DNA from: Deltaproteobacteria bacterium
GTDB lineage: Bacteria; Bdellovibrionota_C; UBA2361; SZUA-149; JADZAE01
Direction: 5' to 3'
Assembly (NCBI GenBank): GCA_020852715.1
Contig: JADZAE010000056.1
Location: forward strand, 1 to 53,819
Length of the DNA stretch: 53,819 bases
Shown here one piece after another: positions 1 to 8,829 of the stretch. Each line of letters begins with the position of its first letter. The stretch's first letter is position 1. Position numbers and translations under genes: made by a program. The notes under the pieces are model-generated. The model was not told the DNA's origin and ran no database searches. It saw only the letters and a list, made by a program, of their open reading frames with translations.

Positions 1-330
1 CACTCAACATATTTAACTTCGCTCGCGCATAATCATAACGCTAACTACATTACCTCTCTCTCCCACAACCATACTGCAGATTATGCTACAAGCTCTCATA
101 ATCATACCGCAAACTACGCGGCTACGACTCATGCTCACTCAACATATTTAACTTCGCTCGCGCATGATCATAACGCTAACTACATTACCTCTCTCGCCCA
201 CAACCATACTGCTGATTATGCTACAAGCTCTCATAATCATACCGCAAACTACGCAGCTACGACTCATGCACACTCAACATATTTAACTTCGCTCGCTCAT
301 AATCATGATGCTAATTACCTAACCGCAGCC
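1..330 (+). repeat. 135-bp tandem repeat coding for a 45-residue unit with four HxH motifs
   Basis: Copies begin at 1, 136 and 271 with the same start, CACTCAACATATTTAACTTC, giving a period of exactly 135 bp (45 codons). The two full copies differ at only a few positions, some of them synonymous. The third copy breaks off near 330. The array continues beyond the left edge of the window, so the copy number is unknown. High DNA identity suggests recent expansion or gene conversion. Confidence 0.9.
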
Positions 331-954
331 CATAGTCACTCTGCTTTTAGCTCGCTAACCATTAACGGCGCCTCTGGTAATACCTTTATTGTCGATACAC
401 CAACATTTATCGTAGATGCTTCCAATAATCGCGTTGGTATTGGACTTACTGCTCCAACATCAACGCTACAGGTCATTTCCTCAGGCACCATGGCTATTCC
501 CAATGCGGCAAATCCCACGGTAACTGCTGCGGGGCAAATCTCGGTTGATACCTCAGCTACCTCCGGTAATATGTTAAGATTTTATGGCGATGCCGAGCGT
601 GCCTTACCCGCATATTTAACCAAAAGCTTCCTGCTCCCCTCTCCAAATTCCGGATCCGACTATCCTGTTTGGCGAGTTCCTTATGCCATTACTATCCGTA
701 ACATTTACGTACTTACAGTTGGGGGAACAAATGTTGTTGGTGGCTTGGATGAAACAGATGCTAACGGCGCAAATGCCGTAGCCATCGATGCCGATATTAC
801 AGGTAGCGCCGGCACAAACGCTAGTGATGATGGCACCCTAAGTAATCCAAGTCTTGACGCCGGAGATTATCTTTTTTGGCATACGACATCCGTCTCTGGC
901 ACACCAACTAGTGTAACTGTCACCGTGAATTACACGGTTAATCCTGTGAACTAA
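1..954 (+). CDS. C-terminal part of a fibre-like protein with HxH repeats (5' end outside window)
   Basis: The reading frame is open from base 1, with no start codon needed, and stops at TAA 952-954, so only the last 317 codons are present. Residues 1 to about 110 are a tandem array in which HxH motifs (HNH, HDH, HAH) recur every 11-12 residues, separated by segments such as TADYATSS. Then comes a stretch reading FIVDASNNRVGIG, a motif often seen before the tips of trimeric tail fibres and phage-like adhesins, and a beta-rich, Gly/Asp/Asn-rich C-terminal domain of about 150 residues with no signature I recognise. HxH motifs in the T4 long-tail-fibre tip bind iron, so metal-stabilised trimerisation is a reasonable inference. 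A surface appendage or tail-fibre-like adhesin is the best guess; the exact family is unknown. The next gene is a secreted lipoprotein on the same strand. Confidence 0.75.
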   Translation, partial: HSTYLTSLAHNHNANYITSLSHNHTADYATSSHNHTANYAATTHAHSTYLTSLAHDHNANYITSLAHNHTADYATSSHNHTANYAATTHAHSTYLTSLAHNHDANYLTAAHSHSAFSSLTINGASGNTFIVDTPTFIVDASNNRVGIGLTAPTSTLQVISSGTMAIPNAANPTVTAAGQISVDTSATSGNMLRFYGDAERALPAYLTKSFLLPSPNSGSDYPVWRVPYAITIRNIYVLTVGGTNVVGGLDETDANGANAVAIDADITGSAGTNASDDGTLSNPSLDAGDYLFWHTTSVSGTPTSVTVTVNYTVNPVN

Positions 955-1017
955 ACAAAGGAAATTGATATTGCCAGCAAAGAAAAAAAAGAATATATTT
1001 CTAGTCACTTAGGATAT

Positions 1018-1047
1018 TTGACATAAAAAAATATAACCCAATTTAAG
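1018..1047 (+). promoter_or_regulatory. Possible sigma-70-type promoter of the 1100 gene
   Basis: A perfect -35 box TTGACA lies at 1018-1023. A weak -10-like TTTAAG lies at 1042-1047 with an 18-bp spacer. The A/T-rich surroundings fit, but the -10 is poor and no strong Shine-Dalgarno precedes the ATG at 1100. Confidence 0.35.
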
Positions 1048-1099
1048 TATTAGCGAGCGAGAAAATTTCCGTAGAAACGTATTTTAGAAAAAGTTTATT

Positions 1100-3082
1100 A
1101 TGCAAAGACTATTCCTCATCCTCGCGGCCTTTATACTCACCTTTCAAATCAGCAGTTGCGTGGATTTAACTTTCGTACAAATGCCAACAAGTTCATTAGC
1201 CAGCCAACCAGATACGCCCTCTCCCGAATTGCTAGGTGAGAACACAAGCAAAAAACTCATAGAGATCTTAACGCCCATTCGCCATCCGATGAAAGGCGAT
1301 CATTGGAACATAGCCTTTAAAACATTCGGCAAAGGACATTTAACTGTTATTCCACAAAACACAGCTACTATTAACGATATAGTTTATACGCAATTAACAT
1401 GTGGGCAAAATACTGTTAAACCTACCAAGCTTTTGCATAGAGCTTTGCTTTTTAGAAACTGGGAGTGCGATCAAATAGCTGTTTTTAGTAGTTTAATAAA
1501 AACTGTGGGTAATCATAGATTAGTTTTCAGGTTCTTAAATCAAGATGCGTTTGCCTCGAATGCTCCTTTTAGTTGGCGTTCCGGGAAACGCCTCGGTGGA
1601 ACGGGAGCAGATTATGGCACCGGGATAGCCAGCGATTATAATAATAATATTATTTTTATTGGATCCATGACTGGCAATGTTGATGTTAACGGTGATGGTG
1701 ACACCACCGATGGCGGCGCCGAAAGCAGCACTGGATTTGCAATCGAAGACGGTATCGTTTCCTTTTTTAATTCAGCAGGCACATGGCTATGGGGCAAACG
1801 AATAGGAACGGCACATGCTACGAATGTAGATAGATTATATGGTTTGGCTGTAGATAGCTCTGGACAAATAGCCATCGGCGGTTATTTCGCTGGAGGTGCC
1901 GCGGCCGATTTTAATGGAGATGGCGACAAAACGGACGGAACACTGGAAACGAGTTACAAAGGAGGCACAAGCGATAACATACTAACTGTTTTTAATTCCG
2001 CAGGAACTTGGCAATGGGGTAAACGTATTGGTTCTGGCGGCTCTGATCTGGCAACTGGATTAGCAATTGGCCCCAATAACAATATAGTTATTTCCGGAAC
2101 TGTCTACGGGACCAGCGACCTTAATGGTGATGGCGACAATCTTGATGGAGTTGAGGAAACTGCGGAATACGGGTCAAATGATGGTTTTATCTCAGTATTC
2201 GACTCTAGCGGTAATTTCCAGTGGGCGAAGCGCTTTGGCGGCACCAATGCCAGTGATAGAACACAAAAAGTATGGGTCGATTCCAATAACAATGTTATCG
2301 CCCTTTCCTATTTATATGGAACAGTTGACGTAAATGGTGATGGCGACAGCGCTGATGGTGGCGCGGAATCTTCCTCTGCCACTTATGGCCTTGAAGATAT
2401 TTTTATTTCATTCTTCAACTCTGCAGGCACTTTTCAATGGGCTAAACGCTTAGGTGGCACGGGCACAGATATCGGACGAGGGTTAGCAACTGATTCTAAT
2501 AATAATATTATCGTAGCTGCTTCTGTTACAGGTAATGCCGATCTTAATGGCGATGGCGACTCCACCGATGGTGGCGCCGAAAGTTCCACCGGCTATGGAG
2601 GAACAGATTCAATTATAACAGTATTTAACTCATCAGGAACATGGCAATGGGCTAAAAGGTTTGGCAATGCTGCGGCAGATTATGCCAATAATCCTGTGGT
2701 AGACAGTGCTAACAATATAATAGTTTCTGCAGCAATAACTGGTAATGGAGATGTAAATGGCGACGGCGATGCCACAGACGGTGGGGCCGAAAGCTCCACT
2801 GGCTATGGATTAGCAGACGCCATTGTTACCATCTTCACCTCATCGGGAACATGGAAAGCAGCGGAACGCTATGGCGGAACTGACGCCGATTCCAGTACAG
2901 TTGGAATAGACCAAGCGAACAACATGCTCTTGGTCGGCTATGTTACCGGTAATGCCGACATCAATGCCGATGGTGACACCACTGATGGCGGCGCTGAGTC
3001 CTCCACAGGCTATGGTGGCACCGACGCATACCTCTCGATTTTTGAAGGCTACGCTTCCGGCGGCCTCATCCTTATCGAATAG
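1100..3082 (+). CDS. Lipoprotein with seven propeller-like repeats carrying DxNxDGD calcium loops
   Basis: The 660-residue product starts with a lipoprotein signal ending in ISSC (Cys20), so it should be lipidated and exported. Residues 20-150 form a non-repeat domain. From about residue 155 there are seven units of 55-75 residues. Each has a W-(G/A)KR-(L/I/F)G strand, an NNNI strand, an acidic loop of the form D(V/L/F/I)NxDGDxxDG, and an S(A/S)GTWQW-type strand. Seven units fit one seven-bladed beta-propeller, similar to SBBP (beta-propeller repeat) proteins. The loop resembles EF-hand/dockerin-type calcium sites (known for the motif, inferred here). Function is unknown; surface binding or adhesion is plausible. 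An inverted, broken paralogue lies at 3650-4799. No good Shine-Dalgarno is visible, but ATG 1100 directly precedes the signal peptide. Confidence 0.8.
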   Translation: MQRLFLILAAFILTFQISSCVDLTFVQMPTSSLASQPDTPSPELLGENTSKKLIEILTPIRHPMKGDHWNIAFKTFGKGHLTVIPQNTATINDIVYTQLTCGQNTVKPTKLLHRALLFRNWECDQIAVFSSLIKTVGNHRLVFRFLNQDAFASNAPFSWRSGKRLGGTGADYGTGIASDYNNNIIFIGSMTGNVDVNGDGDTTDGGAESSTGFAIEDGIVSFFNSAGTWLWGKRIGTAHATNVDRLYGLAVDSSGQIAIGGYFAGGAAADFNGDGDKTDGTLETSYKGGTSDNILTVFNSAGTWQWGKRIGSGGSDLATGLAIGPNNNIVISGTVYGTSDLNGDGDNLDGVEETAEYGSNDGFISVFDSSGNFQWAKRFGGTNASDRTQKVWVDSNNNVIALSYLYGTVDVNGDGDSADGGAESSSATYGLEDIFISFFNSAGTFQWAKRLGGTGTDIGRGLATDSNNNIIVAASVTGNADLNGDGDSTDGGAESSTGYGGTDSIITVFNSSGTWQWAKRFGNAAADYANNPVVDSANNIIVSAAITGNGDVNGDGDATDGGAESSTGYGLADAIVTIFTSSGTWKAAERYGGTDADSSTVGIDQANNMLLVGYVTGNADINADGDTTDGGAESSTGYGGTDAYLSIFEGYASGGLILIE

Positions 3083-3099
3083 TTCCTCGCTTAATAATC

Positions 3100-3650
3100 A
3101 AAAAAAGGGCTGTAAACGCCATTCATATTCTTGACCGTTTCCATATTACCGCAAACCTCAATAAAGCTTTAGATAAGGTTCAAGCCGCTGAAGTTAAAGC
3201 TCTTAAACCTCACGGACACGAAGAACTAAAATCTGCCAGTGGGTGCCTGCTAAAGAAGCCTGAGAACTTGACCAACAAGCAAGGCGCAAAACTTAAGGAA
3301 CTTTTTAAGATTAATCTCAGATCTGTCAGAGTATACCTACTCAAAGAAGAATTTAGATATTTCTGGAAATACTCATCGCCACTTTGGGCTGACAAGTTTC
3401 TACATGCCTGGACCACTAAAGTTATGCGTTCAAGGATTGAACCTATGAAACGCATGGCTCGACAGATGAGACTAAATCAACCACTTATTCTTAATTGATT
3501 CAGAGCTAAAAAGCTATTATCTTCCGGAATGGTAGAAGGTTTTAACAACAAAGCTAAAGTGACTCTAAAAAAAGCCTATGGATTTCGCACTTTCAATGCC
3601 ATGCATATAATCAGAACCGCCAACTCCAAAGCGCTTAGCCTAACGCTTAT
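3100..3650 (+). pseudogene. ISL3-family transposase remnant (C-terminal part)
   Basis: In one frame from about 3100 the DNA reads ILDRFHIT, FRYFWKYS, RIEPMKRMARQMR, ILN-stop-FRAK and MVEGFNNKAKVTLKKAYGFR. These are the C-terminal DDE motifs of ISL3/IS204-type transposases. The N-terminal half is missing. TGA at 3496-3498 sits where the family has a conserved Trp (ILNWF), so a TGG to TGA nonsense mutation is likely. Homology ends near 3650, where the inverted lipoprotein paralogue starts. The remnant sits exactly between the 3' ends of two related lipoprotein genes, so it probably took part in the rearrangement. No terminal inverted repeats could be assigned. Confidence 0.85.
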
Positions 3651-4799
3651 TACCCGCCGAATCATAGACAGAAACAAAGCCATCATTATTACCATAACCA
3701 GTCGCGCTTTCAGCTCCTCCGTCTGTCTTATCACCATCACCGTTCATATCAGCTGTGCCATTTACTATACCTGCTATAGCTATATTATTTAATGAATCTG
3801 TTGCCACGGCTTTTACATTAGCATAAGCCCCCATAAGACTCTTCGCCCACTGCCATGTGCCGGCTGAGTCAAATACAATCACCACCTCATCGTAATTACC
3901 GTCACCTGTCCCGCTCTCAGCACCACCATTGGTAGAATCGCCATCACCATTTAAATCTAAAGCTCCGAATCCACCTGTTATACCGACAATCACATTATTG
4001 GCCGAATTAGTGGCAACAGTATCACTGTATGTCCCATCAAGCCTTTTAGCCCACTGCCAAGTGCCTGAGGAATTATGCACTGCAACAAACACACCCGGCC
4101 CTGATGGCGATATATTTTCGGCCCCACCATCAATAAAATCTCCATCACCATTGATATCTACATAGTCACGAAGATTTCCAACAAGAGCGATATTACCATT
4201 AGGACTCACACTTGTTGCCTAGGCAGCACTTGACGCTGCATAAATCGCAAATTCCCACAAGCGCTTTGCCCACCAGCCAACATATAAATCATTATGGGCG
4301 ACAACTTCTTTCTCGCGAAATTGCAGTTTGACTTTGTGATTGCCGGTATTCTTTACGAGATATGTCAGCATGCTATCTTTGGAGCATTCATAATCTCTGA
4401 CAAACAGCATGCCCCGACCTAAGCGCAGCGGCGTTGATTCTTGGTTATCGCAAGTGATGCGCACAAATTCTAAGTCTTTTCTCGTTGCATCATCTTGCGG
4501 GAAGATGACTAAATGGCCTTTGCCGTATGTTTTAAATTTTATATTCCAGTGATCGCCTTTTTGAGTTGCGTCTTAGGAGTAATCAGCTCAATCACCCCTT
4601 TGGCCTCTCTGGCTATTTGCTTTTCTTTCTCTGCCGCAGCACTGGTCTTCTTTTGGGCGATTTGCTCTTTTGCTACTAGTGGATTAGCCGGTGTTTGCAC
4701 AGGCTCGTCAGCCACATCCTGGGCATTAGCTGCTTGCCCGCAGAGCAATATAGCCAGAATTATGAATAATAGTTTTTATCTAAATATAGAATTCACCAT
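3650..4799 (-). pseudogene. Decayed paralogue of the seven-repeat lipoprotein
   Basis: Read on the minus strand, this is a relative of the 1100-3082 protein: a hydrophobic signal (LLFIILAILL...NAQ), then KGDHWNI, GKGHL, VKNTGNHK, and repeats with DINGDGDFIDGGAE, DLNGDGDSTNGGAE and DMNGDGDKTDGGAE. It carries four lesions. There is a TAA at codon 8 after ATG 4799. A one-base loss in an A run near 4560 breaks the frame (GGCGATCACTGG is read out of frame). An in-frame TAG lies at 4219-4221. The 3' end is lost after the third repeat, where ISL3 sequence begins. The ATG at 4799 overlaps the stop of the upstream glycosyltransferase (TAATG), so it was once the last, translationally coupled gene of that operon. 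Confidence 0.85.
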
Positions 4800-7033
4800 T
4801 ACTGCTCTACCTTATTAAGCTTATTGAGTTTTGACCTCACTGTTGCCGCCGTATTAACATACCCCCGCTCATTTAGCACTTGCGCATAATGCTCTAAATA
4901 GGCGGTATTACCCGGATTGTAATTAACCAGATCAGCAATTTGCACGGGGAAGGCATCGCCGGGCATTTTCATAACGATAAAAATAAACCCTAACACAAAT
5001 CTGGCGCGATTATCGGCGGGATTAAGTAATAGCGCCTCATTTAAATATTTTACGGCATTTCCAAAATCATTTAAGCGATAGGAATTGACACCTAATAGGT
5101 AATAGAGTTTGGCATTTTCCGGGTGATCGGGCAATGCCGCCATTAGCGACTTCAGCGTGGCTGCCACTTGGGTTCTGGGATATTTCTTTTGGTATGCGGC
5201 CATGTCTTCTAACTCATATTCCAGTCTGAAGTCGCTAAGGCAAACGAGAAAACCAACCACCACCAAGATCAGAGCAAAGCAGGAGAATAAAGTTAGGCGG
5301 CTATAGTAAACAAACTTTCCCGCAGCCGCTGCTTGTGAAAGCTTAAAAATAAAAAGTAAAGAAACAAGGATAGCACTCAGCCAAAAAATCGGGGCGTAGG
5401 GAGCCAGAGCATGACCTAATAAACGCACCTTTGATTCCGTAATCAGGGCCGCACTCGATAAAGTGGATAAACCGAGAAGTCCGCCGAAAATAGGAACTAC
5501 AGGATAAGACCCGGCTAAATAGAGCAATGGAAAATGTTGTTGCATGCGAAATTGCAATACCACTCCGGCGGTCAAGTCAAAACACAAGCCGACAACAAGC
5601 AGATAGCGAAAATATTTGTTAAGAGTCAGAAAGCGCACGGCGACCAAGGCAATACCGGCCAGCGTTATGGGCAGCAAACAAATCTGCGCGGCACCAAAAT
5701 CACCACCTGTGCCGATCACCGCGATTCCTAAGATCACATTAAAAACAATAAACGAAATCCAAAATAAACGTTTGCTCCAGCTGATATTTTTTAACGCTTT
5801 AAAAAAAAGAAAGCTCCCAACAAAAGCGCTGACTATTCCCAAGGACCAGGGAAAACAGGTTTGGTAAATCATGAAGAAATAATCGCGCCAGTAGCCATAT
5901 TCGCTGATTTGGACAAATAAATATTCGGCATTCAGTGGCAGTTTAACAAAGGGATGAGGAATAAACGTATTATAAAGGTTACTGGAAAATATCTCCCAGT
6001 AATCGGTAAACGATTGTTTTTTAAATTCAGTCATTGAGCTATTGGCAGCAAAAGTCATTTTGGAGCCATAGACCAAGACACTCCAAACAAACCAGGAGGC
6101 AAGAAGAGAGCCTCCGGCGAGGGCCACAAGCAAGGGCTCTTTAATTTTATTTTGGCGTTTAAACCAAATGCACAGATAATGCAGTGCAAAAAAGACAAGG
6201 TAAGGCCCGGCGCTATAATGCGCGAGTAGCGCGGTTGCGCCAAATACGGCGGCGAGAAGCATACGCCTTAAGTCATTTTTTTCTGTTGCTCGTAGATAAT
6301 TGCTTAGCATCATCAGGAGAAAGAAAGCCGCAAATAGTTTTGTCCAGGCATAGATGGAATTTTCCTGAAATGCCGGGTTAAAGCTTAAGAAAATAGCGAC
6401 GAGTAAATAGTGGCCTTTTTTGAGGCGATAGAATAAGGACATCAGATAAATGCAGGCAAAATACACGAGCGTGTTTAGGGCGCAAAATGCTACTTGAAAG
6501 AGCTGATAGGATACTTCGATCTGTGAAAGGAAAAACGCTGTGATCAAATTCATTAAAGGTGGGCGAGCAGGGAAATAGTAAACTTCGATTAGCTTATGTT
6601 CCGGCGGATAGTTGGAGAAAAAATATTGAACGCGCTCGAAATGTTCAAGGAAGTCGCCGCCCCAACCGCCGCCGCTATAGTGGCGTGTGATGGCGAGAAA
6701 TGAAAAGGTCATGGTTAAGAGCAAGCCATAGCTGGCCAACAAATAGCGAATGGCGCCGTTGCGCCAAAACGCCAAAAGGTCGGTGCGAATTGCGTAGCCA
6801 AATAGGCAAAAAACCAAGGTAATCAAATAACAAATAGACCAGGGTAAGTGAGCTAAATAAATAAGTTCAGCGAGCAAATAAATAATCAGTAATGACAAAG
6901 CGATTGCTGTGGGAATTTTTTCGATGTTTGACCAGCGAAAGCGGCGGATAATGATCCATCCTGGGACAAAGAGCGATACCGCGAACAAAATGAGCAACAA
7001 CAAAGATTCAACTATCAGCCAAGCAGCAGTCAT
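4799..7033 (-). CDS. GT-C membrane glycosyltransferase with C-terminal TPR
   Basis: This 744-residue protein has a dozen or so hydrophobic segments and then a soluble tail. The first large external loop holds GGGWGGDFLEHFER (Asp127, Glu130) and, shortly after, ARPPL (157-160). An acidic residue in the first loop and an RPP or KPP motif are hallmarks of ArnT/PMT-type GT-C enzymes, which use polyprenyl-phosphate sugars. Residues about 640-740 are TPR-like (YYLLGVNSYRLNDFGNAVKYLNEALLLNP). It follows the fused GT2-methyltransferase gene by 3 bp in one operon, and its stop overlaps the start of the decayed lipoprotein gene. The likely role is transfer of a lipid-linked sugar to an exported protein or glycan; donor and acceptor cannot be read from sequence. 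Confidence 0.8.
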   Translation of the reverse strand: MTAAWLIVESLLLLILFAVSLFVPGWIIIRRFRWSNIEKIPTAIALSLLIIYLLAELIYLAHLPWSICYLITLVFCLFGYAIRTDLLAFWRNGAIRYLLASYGLLLTMTFSFLAITRHYSGGGWGGDFLEHFERVQYFFSNYPPEHKLIEVYYFPARPPLMNLITAFFLSQIEVSYQLFQVAFCALNTLVYFACIYLMSLFYRLKKGHYLLVAIFLSFNPAFQENSIYAWTKLFAAFFLLMMLSNYLRATEKNDLRRMLLAAVFGATALLAHYSAGPYLVFFALHYLCIWFKRQNKIKEPLLVALAGGSLLASWFVWSVLVYGSKMTFAANSSMTEFKKQSFTDYWEIFSSNLYNTFIPHPFVKLPLNAEYLFVQISEYGYWRDYFFMIYQTCFPWSLGIVSAFVGSFLFFKALKNISWSKRLFWISFIVFNVILGIAVIGTGGDFGAAQICLLPITLAGIALVAVRFLTLNKYFRYLLVVGLCFDLTAGVVLQFRMQQHFPLLYLAGSYPVVPIFGGLLGLSTLSSAALITESKVRLLGHALAPYAPIFWLSAILVSLLFIFKLSQAAAAGKFVYYSRLTLFSCFALILVVVGFLVCLSDFRLEYELEDMAAYQKKYPRTQVAATLKSLMAALPDHPENAKLYYLLGVNSYRLNDFGNAVKYLNEALLLNPADNRARFVLGFIFIVMKMPGDAFPVQIADLVNYNPGNTAYLEHYAQVLNERGYVNTAATVRSKLNKLNKVEQ

Positions 7034-7036
7034 CGA

Positions 7037-8536
7037 CTAATCATCCCTTGATAAAACCATTGCCCGCTCAAGCAGTGCCTTACTGGATGGCTGAATAGTG
7101 CCCGTACACATAATTTGATAAGCGAAAAGTCCTTTACTAATTTTAATAAAAAAAGAATTTAGTCGTAGGAGCAAATTAGCTGCAAAGTTATTTTCCTTAA
7201 GTGCCAGCGGATAGGGTGCGGGAATACCGTCGATGCGTTCAACATTAAAGCGACTTTCCTTTAGTAAGCGCTTAATGCTATGCAGGGTAAAGAGACGCTT
7301 GTTGGATTGATCAAGAATACCGCGGATATTGTAGTTAAAATGGCCGAGCAGCAGCATCAGTCGAATCGGTAAAAAAGCGACATTGGGCACAGTCACGACA
7401 AAACGGGCCTCAACAATCGAAGGCACATATTCCAGCACGTCTAAAACTTTTTCTACATTGGCAAATCTTTCCAACACGTCGACCAACAGAACTTGAGTAA
7501 AAGTGTAATTATTAAGCACGGCGCTGAGATCTTCAACGCTTATTTTGCTTGGATCAGCGGCAAAATGGAAAAAGTTAGTAGCCTTGATTTCTCCTTTGAG
7601 TGTGAGGCTAACACAAACCACGGTTTTTGCTTTTTTGACGTAGGGCTCGATTAAGTGCGGCCATTCTTGGCCAAGAATTAAAACAGTATCGCTGGACTCA
7701 ATTAGTTTCAGCGGCAGCGAATGCGAGGAAATGAACCCGAGTTTATCCTCGTAGATTTCTTGCGCCTGTTCGCAAGTAAAGCGGCGACTGTAAAAAATGC
7801 GAAATTTTTGTAAGCGATACTGCAAAGAAGCAATGAGAATTTTGATTGCGTAATCAACGCCATTTACGTGACAAACCTCAGTTCCATAATGAACTTTGAT
7901 CGGGACTTCTGTCACCTCCCCTCCAGCCAATATCACCTGCATGATGATTTCCGAGTCGAAATCAAACCCATCAGAATTTAGGCGAAACGGAATTTGGCGA
8001 AGGATATCGACGGCATATAAACGGTAACCGGAGTGATATTCTGTGAGCTTTGTACCCACCACGAAATTCTGTACGGCCGTTAAAAAGCGATTAGCGACAT
8101 ATTTATATAGAGGCATACCACCACCAAGCGGATCGCTGAGCTTATTCATGCGTGAACCGAACACCGCCACATAATCTTTTTCTCGTACTTTTTTCAGCAA
8201 AGCCGGGATTTCTTCAGGCGCATATTGGGCATCGCCGTGCAATAAAATCACGTAATCAAAATTATTCTCCACCGCATAGGTGTAGCCTAGTTTTTGATTG
8301 CCCCCATAGCCCAAGTTCTGCGGATTTTTTAGCACCATCAACTTACGCCGCAAAACATCAACCATACGATGAGCAATCTCGTAAGTCTTATCCGACGAAC
8401 TATCATCAATAACTAAAATCTCAGTCTCATACCTATCCGTCGGCAGCTCCCCTATCGGAATGCGCCGCAACACATTCTCGATATGCTCCTCCGCATTATA
8501 AGCAACTACAAATATTAAAACTTTCGTCCTAACCAT
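7037..8536 (-). CDS. Fused GT2 glycosyltransferase and methyltransferase-like protein
   Basis: Residues 1-240 are a family 2 glycosyltransferase of the dolichyl-phosphate mannose synthase type: VAYNAEEHIENVL, VIDDSSSDKT, LHGDAQYAPEE (a DxD-like site) and SGYRLY. Residues about 265-450 look like a class I SAM methyltransferase, with a C-terminal segment (RGILDQSNKRLFTLHSIKRLL) typical of this fused family. The SAM glycine motif is degraded: LILGQEW stands where LDxGCGxG is expected, so methylation is doubtful. I chose ATG 8536; a GTG at 8545 in the same frame is possible. The REP palindrome 8550-8590 lies just upstream. Its likely role is to make a polyprenyl-phosphate sugar for the GT-C enzyme encoded next. 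Confidence 0.8.
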   Translation of the reverse strand: MVRTKVLIFVVAYNAEEHIENVLRRIPIGELPTDRYETEILVIDDSSSDKTYEIAHRMVDVLRRKLMVLKNPQNLGYGGNQKLGYTYAVENNFDYVILLHGDAQYAPEEIPALLKKVREKDYVAVFGSRMNKLSDPLGGGMPLYKYVANRFLTAVQNFVVGTKLTEYHSGYRLYAVDILRQIPFRLNSDGFDFDSEIIMQVILAGGEVTEVPIKVHYGTEVCHVNGVDYAIKILIASLQYRLQKFRIFYSRRFTCEQAQEIYEDKLGFISSHSLPLKLIESSDTVLILGQEWPHLIEPYVKKAKTVVCVSLTLKGEIKATNFFHFAADPSKISVEDLSAVLNNYTFTQVLLVDVLERFANVEKVLDVLEYVPSIVEARFVVTVPNVAFLPIRLMLLLGHFNYNIRGILDQSNKRLFTLHSIKRLLKESRFNVERIDGIPAPYPLALKENNFAANLLLRLNSFFIKISKGLFAYQIMCTGTIQPSSKALLERAMVLSRDD

Positions 8537-8549
8537 ATCCCCCACCAGC

Positions 8550-8590
8550 TCTCAGAGAGCGTGTTATTTTCAATAACACGCTCTCTGAGA
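8550..8590. repeat. REP-like repeat: perfect 19-bp inverted pair
   Basis: The left arm TCTCAGAGAGCGTGTTATT (8550-8568) and its exact reverse complement (8572-8590) are separated by TTC, a BIME-like pair of the window's REP family. The left copy also holds a nested palindrome, GCTCTC-A-GAGAGC, at 8548-8560. It lies immediately upstream of the minus-strand GT2 gene, in its probable 5' leader. Confidence 0.95.
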
Positions 8591-8681
8591 ACACAATGTT
8601 CATATACGAGCTCCCCCAAGAAAGGGCTATCAGCCCCTTAAAAGATGCCAACTTCTCCCCCATCCCGCAAGCATTAACCAA

Positions 8682-8704
8682 TTCTCAGAGAGCGTGTTAT
8701 TTTT
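8682..8704 (+). repeat. REP-like repeat copy
   Basis: TTCTCAGAGAGCGTGTTAT (8682-8700) followed by a T run is a direct copy of the repeat core, in the divergent gap between the GT2 gene (minus) and the TMTC-like gene (plus). Confidence 0.9.
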
Positions 8705-8709
8705 TCAGC

Positions 8710-8743
8710 AACCATTCACGAGATTAGTTTTTTTTGAATGGTT
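8710..8743. repeat. Hairpin with 9-bp arms, related to the TAACCGTTCA repeat
   Basis: AACCATTCA (8710-8718) and TGAATGGTT (8735-8743) are perfect arms around a T-rich loop. Read from the other strand the end is GTGTAACCATTCA, one base from TGTAACCGTTCACG at 26289 and 32054. It may be a short member of that second palindromic family or a regulatory hairpin. Confidence 0.5.
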
Positions 8744-8829
8744 ACACTTATTCATTGATGGATAGTAAATTATTTGTTATTTCGCGACCATAAGCTCGTT
8801 TTCATGATCAATAGGCGTTCCGCAAGGGT

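Noticed and set aside
1..330. Tandem 135-bp repeats as a CRISPR array
   Set aside because: The repeats are contiguous, in frame and coding, with no unique spacers and no cas genes.
3529..3792. Plus-strand open frame that starts in the ISL3 remnant
   Set aside because: Its second half is only the antisense of the decayed lipoprotein gene; the frame is a chimera across the junction.
3496..4221. Genetic-code recoding (TGA at a conserved Trp, in-frame TAG)
   Set aside because: Intact genes in the window end with TGA, TAG and TAA at normal places, and both cases lie in decayed genes that carry other lesions.
4550..4575. Programmed frameshift at the A run in the lipoprotein paralogue
   Set aside because: The same gene also has an early TAA, an in-frame TAG and a lost 3' end, so simple decay explains it.
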